Source: an uncultured Oligoflexia bacterium (GTDB lineage: Bacteria; Bdellovibrionota; Bacteriovoracia; Bacteriovoracales; Bacteriovoracaceae). From it: a DNA stretch of 6,622 bases. The number at the start of each line of letters is the position of its first letter. The first letter of the stretch is position 1. The notes under the pieces were generated by a model. It saw nothing but the letters and a program-made list of their open reading frames with translations, did not search any database and was not told where the DNA came from. Both the position numbers and the translations under genes were made by a program. Location of the stretch: NCBI GenBank assembly GCA_950060715.1, contig CATLVA010000086.1, positions 1 through 6,622 of the forward strand. Reading direction: 5' to 3'. Below, piece after piece: positions 1 to 5,668 of the stretch.

Positions 1-229
1 CTGTAACTAAAGTCGTATGATTTGGATAGGTCAGTGTTGGGAAGACAGATTTCATGGCGGGGGCATAAACACCTTCCTTCGCCAATTTTTTTAAATTTTT
101 AGTATCAAATTTTGCGTCTTGATAAAATTCAGGCCTTAGCCCATCGATAGATATCAAGATGACTTTTTTCTTTGGAGCTGGATGCCAAAGTTGGCAACTA
201 CTTAATAAAATAAAAAATAAAATACGCAT
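1..229 (-). CDS. Type I phosphodiesterase/nucleotide pyrophosphatase family lipoprotein, N-terminal part
   Basis: The first 76 residues are present; the rest lies beyond the left edge. Residues 1-12 form a short lipoprotein signal ending in a lipobox (Leu-Ser-Ser-Cys, Cys12), so the protein is probably lipid-anchored and faces the periplasm or the outside. Residues 23-30 read VILISIDG, where Asp29 is the expected metal ligand of the alkaline-phosphatase superfamily. Residues 63-71 read FPTLTYPNH, the NPP/ENPP signature, in which Thr67 is the expected nucleophile. Family members cleave phosphodiester or pyrophosphate bonds using two metal ions (usually Zn); the substrate here cannot be told. 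The ATG at 229 has no convincing SD. An in-frame GTG five codons upstream is possible but has none either. The gene follows the DUF1854 gene on the same strand after 54 bases and may have its own promoter. The family call is firm; the start is less so. Confidence 0.88.
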   Translation of the reverse strand, partial: MRILFFILLSSCQLWHPAPKKKVILISIDGLRPEFYQDAKFDTKNLKKLAKEGVYAPAMKSVFPTLTYPNHTTLVT

Positions 230-244
230 ATTAAAAGGATACAC

Positions 245-273
245 CAGGTAAATTAGCTGTGCCAACTTACCTG
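245..273. repeat. Inverted repeat in the leader of the phosphodiesterase lipoprotein gene
   Basis: CAGGTAA (245-251) and TTACCTG (267-273) are perfect 7-base inverted arms separated by 15 bases. They lie between the candidate TATAAT at 283-288 and the ATG at 229, just after the expected transcription start. They could be an operator or an mRNA hairpin. A terminator is less likely: on the minus strand the downstream arm is followed by GTGTATCC before a run of only four T. Confidence 0.4.
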
Positions 274-282
274 ATGCATTTT

Positions 283-288
283 ATTATA
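283..288 (-). promoter_or_regulatory. Candidate -10 box for the phosphodiesterase lipoprotein gene
   Basis: The minus strand reads a perfect TATAAT here, overlapping the TAA stop of the DUF1854 gene (284-286). Transcription would start near 276, leaving a leader of about 47 bases before the ATG at 229. No good -35 sits 16-18 bases upstream (the best is GCTAAA), so the promoter would be weak or need an activator. In an AT-rich genome a chance match is possible. Confidence 0.35.
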
Positions 289-721
289 CATAAGCACTTA
301 AGATTTTAGCTCCAAACTCTAAATTTTCGATGGAATATTGCTCTCCATGTAAATCTTCGAGATGAATATTGCCTCTTGAATTTACTTCAGGCCAATCATC
401 TAGCGCCATTTGAAAACATCTATCTCCACTTTTCGTTTTCACTTCAAAGCTTCGAAGACCAAAATCTTCCTCTATTTTGTAGATTCCAATTATTTCAAAA
501 ACAAAAGATTTAAACTTCAAATAATCATGCACGATTGATCTTGCCTCAACAGACAAGTCTTCCAGCTTCTCAATCAGAGCTAATTCCACTCCTTTATCGT
601 TTCTAACCGATAAATACTTATTGGGATGAGAGTTTGGAAAACATGCTTTAATCTCCACACTAGTCCAATTCTCATCACTGAGCCAAAAGAGCTTCTTGTC
701 TTCTGCCATTTTAAATTGCAT
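284..721 (-). CDS. DUF1854 family protein, partner of the upstream ABC exporter
   Basis: This is a soluble protein of 145 residues with no signal peptide or membrane segment. It fits the DUF1854 family by its pattern: CFPNSHP (27-33), DKGVELALIEKLEDL (42-56), FEVKTKSGDRCFQM (92-105) and LEDLHGEQYSIENL (121-134). The biochemical role of the family is unknown. From memory, public annotation pairs it with a special ABC transporter under the name cyanophycin-metabolism-associated, and here it directly follows such a gene. An ATG at 742 would add seven residues and overlap the ABC stop, but the ATG at 721 is preferred because AAAGGAG lies five bases before it. The gap to the ABC stop is 13 bases, so the two are almost certainly co-transcribed. 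It may act as a cytoplasmic accessory or regulator of the exporter; that role is inferred from position only. Confidence 0.8.
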   Translation of the reverse strand: MQFKMAEDKKLFWLSDENWTSVEIKACFPNSHPNKYLSVRNDKGVELALIEKLEDLSVEARSIVHDYLKFKSFVFEIIGIYKIEEDFGLRSFEVKTKSGDRCFQMALDDWPEVNSRGNIHLEDLHGEQYSIENLEFGAKILSAYV

Positions 722-734
722 AAAAACTCCTTTA

Positions 735-2966
735 TTATCCATGCATCAAATTAAACATTTCTGTTTGCATGTCTTGTAATTTTTTGTACTCACCACCATT
801 TGCCATTAGCTCGGCATGAGTTCCTACTTCATCTAACTTACCGTCTTTTACAACAAAGATACGATTTGCCTTTCGCAATGTTGATAACCTATGAGCAATT
901 GCTATAACTGTTCTCCCCTCAACTAAGCGATCAAGAGCATCTTGAATTTTTCGTTCAGTTTCAGTGTCTACAGCACTGGTCGCTTCATCTAAAATTAGAA
1001 TTCTTGGATCGTTTAATATGGCACGAGCAATCGAAATTCGTTGTCTTTCTCCACCAGAGAGAGTTTGACCTCGTTCACCAACTTTAGTGTCATAGCCGTC
1101 CTTAAAGTTTAAGATAAACTCGTGGGCATTAGCTGCTCTACAAGCCTGGATCACCTGATCTAAACTCGCCTTATCATTTCCATAGGTAATATTATCCAAA
1201 ATACTTCCATGAAATAGATATGGATCTTGATGAACGACAGCTATTTGAGAACGTAAACTACCAACTTCTAAAGACTTTATCTCTAATCCATCAAGGTAAA
1301 TCCCACCACTTGATACATCATAAAATCGATTCATCAGTTTTGTTATTGTCGACTTCCCGCTACCACTAGGCCCAACTAACCCAATCATTTCACCAGCTTT
1401 TATTTCAAACGAAATACCTTTTAAAACATTACGAACTCCATCATAACTAAAGATCACGTCGCGAAATTCAATTTGTCCCTGCAATTTTGTTCGGACAACA
1501 CTTTCATCCGTATTCAATGAAGGCTTAGTATCCAAAATTTCAAAAACTCTATAGGCACTACTGCTCGCTCTATTTAACATTCTCGCCATTTGTCCAATGA
1601 CCTCTATCGGCTGAGTAAACATTGTCATATAGAGTAAAAAAGAAACAAAAGTCCCCGCACTCATATAACCTGCTTCATTCGGCGCACTAAGAAGTCTTGG
1701 AACCGCCATTGCCCATACAATCACCATAATGGCGTGAACAATTAAAAATAATCCAGGCCAAAATTTTGTCCATGCCTCATGAACTTCATTAAACTCGTCC
1801 AATGCAGCCTGATTTTTCTGGTTAAACCTTTTAATCTCTTTCTTTTCTTGATTAAAGGATTTAACAACTTGAATCCCAGGAACAGTGTCTCCCACAACTG
1901 CTGTTAATTCAGACCATTTTCTCCAGCATCTAATAAACATTCGTTTCATCTTTTCACCGTGGTGATAGATGGCCCAAATAATTATTGGAACAGGGACTGT
2001 CATCATCAAGCCAAGTTGCCAATCAAGTGAAATTAACACAGCTGAAAGCCCTATCATGGTCAAGATTGCGATTGAAACTTCCACCACTCCAAAGGCTACA
2101 AAATCCCAAATTCTATCAGTATCTGAACTCACTCGCGAAATAATGGTTCCGGTATGTTTAGTCGAAAAGAAATCCATATCCAATTTCTGAATATGAGTGA
2201 AAAGATCTTCTCGAAGATCTCTTGCAACTTTTTCTCCCATAACCGACATCTTTTTTAATCGTAACCAAATAAAAAATTGCTTCAACAAGTAGATCAAACC
2301 CAGTGTAACTATAAAAAGCACACCAATTTGAACCGCCTCATCGCCACTTAAGGTGCCATCTTGAAAAGGCTTAATAACCTCATCTAATAGTCGTCCAGAA
2401 ATATAAGCAGGAAAGAGAGAGACAAGAGTCAATCCCACCGCCCCAACTGTTCCAAGTACGACTTCTTTTATATAAGGCATAAGATACTTCAAAAGCCTCA
2501 TGACAACCTGACTCTCACCAATTTCCGTACTTGCTTGGTTTTTTAGAAGTGGAGCTAATACACTCTGCTGATAATTTTCGTCAGCAGAAATCGTAATATG
2601 CCCCGCCCCTTCTTCAAGAATATACTTCAATTGAGCAAAGAGAATATTCTGTTTTTGCCCGTACCAAAACACATCTAAGAAGTCGTCGTTTTTATCCAGA
2701 AGAGTCAAATGATTAGCAACCCTTCCATGTCCTTCTCTAATCTTCAAATTCTCCAAGGAGAAGATTGATTTTTCTTCTCCTTGAAAAACATAAAGCTTGT
2801 TGTTTCCAACTACTATCCACTTCTCTGTTCTTTCAAAATTACTATCAAGGTCAGAGAGTGCATAAAAACTCACTCTATCTTTATTTTCAACTTCAACGTA
2901 TGCACGCATATTCGCTGGTAAAATTGATTTTTGCTTAAGATAGCGATCAAAATACTGCGTACTCAC
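735..2966 (-). CDS. ABC exporter half-transporter (fused membrane and ATPase domains) with extra N-terminal domain, cyanophycin-associated type
   Basis: The protein has 743 residues, about 150 more than a usual half-transporter. Residues 1-150 are a soluble, beta-rich-looking extension without recognised motifs. About 160-470 is a six-helix type IV exporter membrane domain. About 498-740 is the ATPase, with Walker A GPSGSGKST (532-540), Q-loop Gln580, signature LSGGERQR (636-643), Walker B ILILDE (656-661, catalytic Glu661) and switch His692, so all ATPase motifs are intact. It should work as a homodimer in the inner membrane, exporting an unknown substrate. The N-terminal extension and the DUF1854 neighbour match the transporter type annotated in other bacteria near cyanophycin genes (from memory). 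The start is GTG at 2966, supported by AAGGAG six bases upstream. The upstream 65-codon ORF ends inside this SD, so translation may be coupled. A lipid or peptide substrate is equally possible. Confidence 0.9.
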   Translation of the reverse strand: MSTQYFDRYLKQKSILPANMRAYVEVENKDRVSFYALSDLDSNFERTEKWIVVGNNKLYVFQGEEKSIFSLENLKIREGHGRVANHLTLLDKNDDFLDVFWYGQKQNILFAQLKYILEEGAGHITISADENYQQSVLAPLLKNQASTEIGESQVVMRLLKYLMPYIKEVVLGTVGAVGLTLVSLFPAYISGRLLDEVIKPFQDGTLSGDEAVQIGVLFIVTLGLIYLLKQFFIWLRLKKMSVMGEKVARDLREDLFTHIQKLDMDFFSTKHTGTIISRVSSDTDRIWDFVAFGVVEVSIAILTMIGLSAVLISLDWQLGLMMTVPVPIIIWAIYHHGEKMKRMFIRCWRKWSELTAVVGDTVPGIQVVKSFNQEKKEIKRFNQKNQAALDEFNEVHEAWTKFWPGLFLIVHAIMVIVWAMAVPRLLSAPNEAGYMSAGTFVSFLLYMTMFTQPIEVIGQMARMLNRASSSAYRVFEILDTKPSLNTDESVVRTKLQGQIEFRDVIFSYDGVRNVLKGISFEIKAGEMIGLVGPSGSGKSTITKLMNRFYDVSSGGIYLDGLEIKSLEVGSLRSQIAVVHQDPYLFHGSILDNITYGNDKASLDQVIQACRAANAHEFILNFKDGYDTKVGERGQTLSGGERQRISIARAILNDPRILILDEATSAVDTETERKIQDALDRLVEGRTVIAIAHRLSTLRKANRIFVVKDGKLDEVGTHAELMANGGEYKKLQDMQTEMFNLMHG

Positions 2967-2972
2967 AATTTA

Positions 2973-2979
2973 CTCCTTA
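2973..2979 (-). promoter_or_regulatory. Ribosome binding site of the ABC gene overlapping the upstream stop codon
   Basis: AAGGAG (2973-2978) lies six bases before the GTG start at 2966. The TAA stop of the 65-codon ORF occupies 2977-2979 and shares two bases with this SD. Ribosomes finishing the small ORF would cover the exporter's SD, so terminating ribosomes may re-initiate there. The overlap is seen; the coupling is inferred. Confidence 0.7.
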
Positions 2980-3174
2980 CATTTTGATTGGATATTCCAA
3001 TCTTTTTACTTCTTCAAACCTACCCGGCTCGATTTGTCTTACAAGTTTTGGACCTCTAAAAAAAGCATAGAAAGCCCCCCTAAATAGCGTTTTGACCGTT
3101 TGTTTAAATCTAATTTTAAATTTAAACCTCAACCGCGGACGCCATCTAACCCGCCTTAGTCTTAAAGTTTGCAT
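2977..3174 (-). CDS. Small, strongly basic protein or leader peptide (65 aa), unknown function
   Basis: I do not recognise this protein. It has 65 residues with 13 Arg and 7 Lys against 4 Glu. Residues 4-24 hold 11 basic residues and no acidic one, and basic residues largely alternate with Leu, Val, Trp, Phe and Ile, as in an amphipathic strand or a nucleic-acid- or polyanion-binding tail. Residues 25-45 are more aromatic (FRGAFYAFFRG), and the Glu residues all lie after 48. The ATG at 3174 is preceded by a strong SD, GGGGAGG, with about six bases between, which argues for real translation. It is the first tightly linked ORF of the exporter unit, and its stop sits inside the ABC gene's SD. 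Several Arg codons are AGG or CGG, likely uncommon in so AT-rich a genome, so a translational sensor is one option. A functional small protein is the other. Confidence 0.6.
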   Translation of the reverse strand: MQTLRLRRVRWRPRLRFKFKIRFKQTVKTLFRGAFYAFFRGPKLVRQIEPGRFEEVKRLEYPIKM

Positions 3175-3319
3175 CTTATTCCTCCCCAGAAATACAAGCG
3201 ATTAAAAGGGCACAAAAATGCTAGGATAATGTCTTAGGCGCCTTTAAAACAAAATCCTTGTTCCTGTGCCTTTAAAATAAATGTAATGATTTTGGATTTA
3301 TAAAAAATTAAAAATCAGT
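3175..3319 (-). other. Leader region of the basic 65-aa ORF with short repeats
   Basis: No gene is seen here. GCCTTTAAAA occurs twice in the same direction (3240-3249 and 3268-3277), 28 bases apart. AGGCGCCT (3236-3243) is an 8-base palindrome overlapping the first copy. GGCACA (3209-3214) and TGTGCC (3265-3270) are inverted arms that could form a long-range hairpin. A weak minus-strand promoter, TTGTTT then 18 bases then TATCCT, can be read through the same area. If a promoter for the exporter unit lies here, the repeats would be natural operator candidates. The AT-rich imperfect inverted repeat just after the 46-codon ORF (about 3294-3315) is too weak to call a terminator. Confidence 0.3.
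3240..3277. repeat. Direct repeat GCCTTTAAAA, two copies
   Basis: Identical 10-base copies at 3240-3249 and 3268-3277 are spaced 28 bases start to start, close to three helical turns, so both would face the same side of the DNA. That geometry suits a regulator bound at two sites upstream of the basic 65-codon ORF. The copies are short and AT-rich, so chance is not excluded. Confidence 0.35.
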
Positions 3320-3460
3320 CTAAGCGTTAATTTGCGAACAAATATAGCGACGATCGTTAATTTTTTGATCAGTGCCGAGAGGTCTCGCCACCTTTCCATC
3401 GATGGAGACGAGATTCAGAGCAGCTGAGGCTTCTAAAAACATAATCATTGAATTTATCAT
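3320..3460 (-). CDS. Possible small protein of 46 aa, unknown function
   Basis: I do not recognise this ORF. It begins with ATG at 3460, with AGGAG six bases upstream (3467-3471), and ends with TAG at 3320-3322. The product starts MINSMIMFLEASAALNLVSI, a mildly hydrophobic stretch broken by one Glu. A polar, basic second half follows, including GKVARPLGTDQ and DRRYICSQINA, with one Cys at 41. There is no clear signal peptide or membrane helix. It lies 82 bases after the CYTH gene and 145 bases before the 65-codon ORF, all on the same strand. The good SD spacing is the main evidence. Against it, the segment is full of inverted repeats, so it could instead be a structured untranslated RNA. If it is not a gene, 3175-3542 is a 368-base region without coding. 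Confidence 0.42.
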   Translation of the reverse strand: MINSMIMFLEASAALNLVSIDGKVARPLGTDQKINDRRYICSQINA

Positions 3461-3470
3461 GTTCGTCTCC
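3404..3470 (-). promoter_or_regulatory. Inverted repeat that could hide the SD of the 46-aa ORF
   Basis: In the minus-strand transcript GGAGACGA (3463-3470), which contains the SD core, is perfectly complementary over eight bases to TCGUCUCC (3404-3411) inside the ORF. The second arm overlaps a 12-base palindrome, TCCATCGATGGA (3395-3406), that could form a competing hairpin. Further short arms are GTCTC (3382-3386) with GAGAC (3405-3409), and CGAGA (3376-3380) with TCTCG (3383-3387). The complementarity is seen; a switching role is inference. Confidence 0.4.
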
Positions 3471-3542
3471 TTTATTGATTGAACTTATTTTCACCTTACT
3501 CGATAATGCTATTTGGTGCAACAAAAAATTTGCAATTAAAAT

Positions 3543-4061
3543 TTATTCATTAAAAATAAGATCACTATAACTTTGAGTAATTAAATCCGAGTCTTTTATT
3601 TTTAAAACATTCATATAATGTTCACACTGTTCCTGTAATTTAGATAAAGGAATTTCAGTTGATTCATCAATCGCTTCAATTTCCATAAAGCTTCCTAGAC
3701 CTTGAACTTCATCCACATGAAATTTTACGTTATCTATGAAATAGATATGACGTTTTTTATCTACAATAGCTTTCACACCATACGCTGCTGTCAATACATC
3801 AGAAATATTGCTCTCTTTTTTCACCTTACTAAAAGCAATATCAGAATGCTTTGGCCCAGCTTGATCAGGTCGAGAATAAAAGATTAGCGAGTTTTCAATA
3901 TTACCGGCCCTATGCTTAAGCCTTCCCTTCTCACAATTAAAGTATGTATCTATTTGATGATCACAACCTAGGTAATCAGCACCAAGCTCCATCAATGTAT
4001 CTTGAATGAATTTAGGCTCACTACATTTTGCTTTGATTTCAACATTATTGATCTTAGACAT
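3543..4061 (-). CDS. CYTH-domain protein, class IV adenylate cyclase-like
   Basis: This cytoplasmic protein of 172 residues spans a full CYTH domain. Visible family elements are NVEIKAKC (6-13), DTYF (38-41), GRLKHR (46-51), LIFYSR (59-64), the basic KKR (102-104), FHVDEVQGLGSFMEIEA (114-130) and the C-terminal QSYSDL (163-168). The family forms a beta-barrel tunnel that binds triphosphates with divalent metal. Members are adenylate cyclases of the CyaB type, thiamine-triphosphatases or tripolyphosphatases. In the usual ExExK motif the first Glu is Asn6 here, while Glu8 and Lys10 remain; I believe this variant is common in the branch annotated as class IV adenylate cyclase. The activity cannot be chosen from sequence alone. 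The ATG at 4061 has AAGGA six bases upstream. It is the first gene of the minus-strand series and diverges from the secreted protein gene. Confidence 0.85.
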   Translation of the reverse strand: MSKINNVEIKAKCSEPKFIQDTLMELGADYLGCDHQIDTYFNCEKGRLKHRAGNIENSLIFYSRPDQAGPKHSDIAFSKVKKESNISDVLTAAYGVKAIVDKKRHIYFIDNVKFHVDEVQGLGSFMEIEAIDESTEIPLSKLQEQCEHYMNVLKIKDSDLITQSYSDLIFNE

Positions 4062-4104
4062 AAATTTTCCTTAATTAATTTTTGGTATAGCTTCGATTCT
4101 TATA

Positions 4105-4134
4105 AGTCTATGATATTTGGAGGTTTTTTGTCAT
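4105..4134 (-). promoter_or_regulatory. Candidate promoter of the CYTH gene
   Basis: The minus strand has ATGACA (4129-4134, five of six -35 bases), an 18-base spacer and TAGACT (4105-4110, four of six -10 bases). The start point would be near 4098, about 37 bases before the ATG. The palindrome CTTATAAG (4099-4106) touches the -10. This is a plausible but unproven match. Confidence 0.3.
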
Positions 4135-4159
4135 CTTGAAATTCTTACAACTCGGTAGA

Positions 4160-4182
4160 ATCTCACCTCATTTTGAGATAAT
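4160..4182 (+). promoter_or_regulatory. Candidate extended -10 promoter with overlapping inverted repeat, for the secreted protein gene
   Basis: TGAGATAAT (4174-4182) fits an extended -10 (TGn followed by GATAAT, five of six), and no good -35 lies 16-18 bases upstream. Transcription would start near 4189, about 24 bases before the ATG at 4213. ATCTCA (4160-4165) and TGAGAT (4174-4179) form perfect 6-base inverted arms around eight bases and overlap the extended -10, as a repressor site would. Confidence 0.42.
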
Positions 4183-4212
4183 AAACCCTTGTTTTTTATA
4201 AGGGGCGACACT

Positions 4213-5637
4213 ATGAAATCAAAACTACTCTCACTCGTAGTACTGGGACTTGCTGCAACTACAGCGCAGGCAAGCTGGGTATCTACTTATTTTCAATGGA
4301 CAAATTTAGGACTTGGATCAGGTCAAACTGTTAGAGGAAACTACGTACGTAGCATTCCTGGCTCAGATTCGTTAGAGCAACTTCGCATGAATTATGGAAG
4401 CATGGCCTTAAAACAAATCTATGCTTCTATGAGCAATAGCCAGGTTCAAGCCAATAACGAGAACCTTCTTGAACTCATTAAAGACGATATCAACTTTAAT
4501 CGCAATATCAATAGATACCAGCCAATGAACGATGCTCTATTAAGCCTTGATGATGATCAAATCCGAGAACTATATAGAGCAATGACTAGTAACTATGTTG
4601 TACAAAATCAAAGAAACTACGGTGGTCGTGGTGTTGGATTTTGTTTTGGTCGTGCTCTCGTGGCACACAACCAAGCTCTTATTAGAAATGTGCATCCAAA
4701 TGCAATAAGAAAGATTTGGGTAATTGGTGATATGGGATTTTGGGGTCATCATGTTTCTACCATCGTTAAGTCTGGTGAATCATGGGTGGCCATTGATAAC
4801 TATACCGGAATCGTAACAGTTGAAGACTGGATGAAGCGAATGCAACAAGAAAAGCAAGGCTCAAAAGACCTTATGTTTTTCATCACACGTGCAGGAAGAT
4901 TCGGTCACGCGACGAACTCTCTTTATAACACAATTGACCTTTTCAATGTTCCAGCCAACAGAATGCAACAATACGCTGAAACAACTGCAAAGAATAACTT
5001 AAAATCTCGTGACTTTTATAAAGGTTTTTTCATGGACTTCTATGATGCTCTTGAAAGCGATGCCGTCACAGTAAGAAGATTCAGTGAAACAGAGGCACAA
5101 GCTCAAAGAGAAGAAGCGGCGAGAATTGACAGACTAGCTGAAGCGGAAAAAGAAGCATTCGAACAATCAGTAAAAGCTTCAGATGTTTCTGAATTTAAAC
5201 TAAGCCAAGAGACAATCTATTGCTTTAACTCTGAAAACCAAAAGTTAAACTGTAATTATCAATTAGGAAAAGACACAACGAAATTTGAGACTTCGGTAAC
5301 AATCACCGGTAACGCTCAATATTTAATTCAAATAAGAGAAACAGAAAAAATCTACGCTCGTCATATTACAAGAGAGGAGCTATCAGATTATTCTGCTCAA
5401 ATTGTTGAAGATGAAAATGGTGTTTTAACAAAAAGATATGTGACTTTAGTTAAACCTCAACATGCTCCAATCAGACCATATATGAGAGTGATATCAACTG
5501 ATCAAACTTCTTCTCAGGCAGAGTTACAAGCCGAAGTTCAAAAGATCAAGGATGTGTTAGCGACTTTTAACGAGGACTACCAAGTTCACGCTGAAAATGC
5601 TTCACCCCTTGTTAGAATTCAAAACTCACAAAACTAA
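4213..5637 (+). CDS. Secreted protein with Cys-His-Asp motif, protein-glutaminase/papain-like candidate
   Basis: The protein has 474 residues. Residues 1-20 are a typical signal peptide (MKSKLLSL...) ending in Ala-Gln-Ala, with likely cleavage before Ser21, so it is exported to the periplasm or outside. The central region has GFCFGRA (Cys144), then IRKIWVIGDMGFWGHHVSTIV (His180), then SWVAIDNYTG (Asp195), followed by an EDWM segment. This order and wording resemble protein-glutaminase-like enzymes, which have a papain or transglutaminase fold and deamidate protein Gln side chains; a cysteine protease is also possible. Residues 291-330 form a charged, Ala/Glu-rich helix. The last 140 or so look beta-rich, with Cys337 and Cys347 able to form a disulfide. 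The start at 4213 is chosen because AGGGG lies seven bases upstream and a signal peptide begins there; an upstream in-frame ATG at 4189 would spoil it. It is a single-gene unit ended by a terminator. The enzyme class is inferred. Confidence 0.72.
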   Translation: MKSKLLSLVVLGLAATTAQASWVSTYFQWTNLGLGSGQTVRGNYVRSIPGSDSLEQLRMNYGSMALKQIYASMSNSQVQANNENLLELIKDDINFNRNINRYQPMNDALLSLDDDQIRELYRAMTSNYVVQNQRNYGGRGVGFCFGRALVAHNQALIRNVHPNAIRKIWVIGDMGFWGHHVSTIVKSGESWVAIDNYTGIVTVEDWMKRMQQEKQGSKDLMFFITRAGRFGHATNSLYNTIDLFNVPANRMQQYAETTAKNNLKSRDFYKGFFMDFYDALESDAVTVRRFSETEAQAQREEAARIDRLAEAEKEAFEQSVKASDVSEFKLSQETIYCFNSENQKLNCNYQLGKDTTKFETSVTITGNAQYLIQIRETEKIYARHITREELSDYSAQIVEDENGVLTKRYVTLVKPQHAPIRPYMRVISTDQTSSQAELQAEVQKIKDVLATFNEDYQVHAENASPLVRIQNSQN

Positions 5638-5642
5638 ATATT

Positions 5643-5668
5643 AAGCCTGGCTTCGGCCAGGTTTTTTT
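5643..5668 (+). terminator. Intrinsic terminator of the secreted protein gene
   Basis: AAGCCTGGC (5643-5651), a TTCG loop and GCCAGGTTT (5656-5664) form a nine-pair stem with one G-U pair, six of them the core CCTGGC/GCCAGG. Seven T follow (5662-5668). The T-run overlaps the TAA stop (5667-5669) of the convergent kinase gene. On the minus strand the hairpin lacks a good T-run, so termination there would be weaker. Confidence 0.92.

Noticed and set aside
245..273. Inverted repeat as terminator of the DUF1854 gene
   Set aside because: Only seven pairs with a 15-base loop, and no T-run directly after the second arm on the minus strand.
722..742. ATG at 742 as the start of the DUF1854 gene
   Set aside because: It overlaps the ABC stop and lacks an SD at the right distance, while the ATG at 721 has AAAGGAG five bases upstream.
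1969..2190. Plus-strand open frame inside the ABC gene
   Set aside because: It lies wholly antisense to a well-supported membrane domain and shows no SD or family pattern.
3294..3315. AT-rich inverted repeat after the 46-codon ORF as a terminator
   Set aside because: The stem is almost all A-T pairs with mismatches, and no proper GC-rich stem is present.
3702..3887. Plus-strand open frame inside the CYTH gene
   Set aside because: It is antisense to conserved CYTH motifs and has no SD; it is a shadow of the real frame.
4136..4161. TTGAAA/TAGAAT pair as promoter of the secreted protein gene
   Set aside because: The spacer is only 14 bases, too short for the usual sigma-70 arrangement; the extended -10 at 4174-4182 fits better.
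4189..4212. ATG at 4189 as the start of the secreted protein
   Set aside because: It would put eight extra residues, including Arg and Asp, before a perfect signal peptide; AGGGG is placed correctly for the ATG at 4213.
4570..4752. Minus-strand open frame inside the secreted protein gene
   Set aside because: It is antisense to the Cys/His motif region, has low-complexity Thr/Ser content and no SD.
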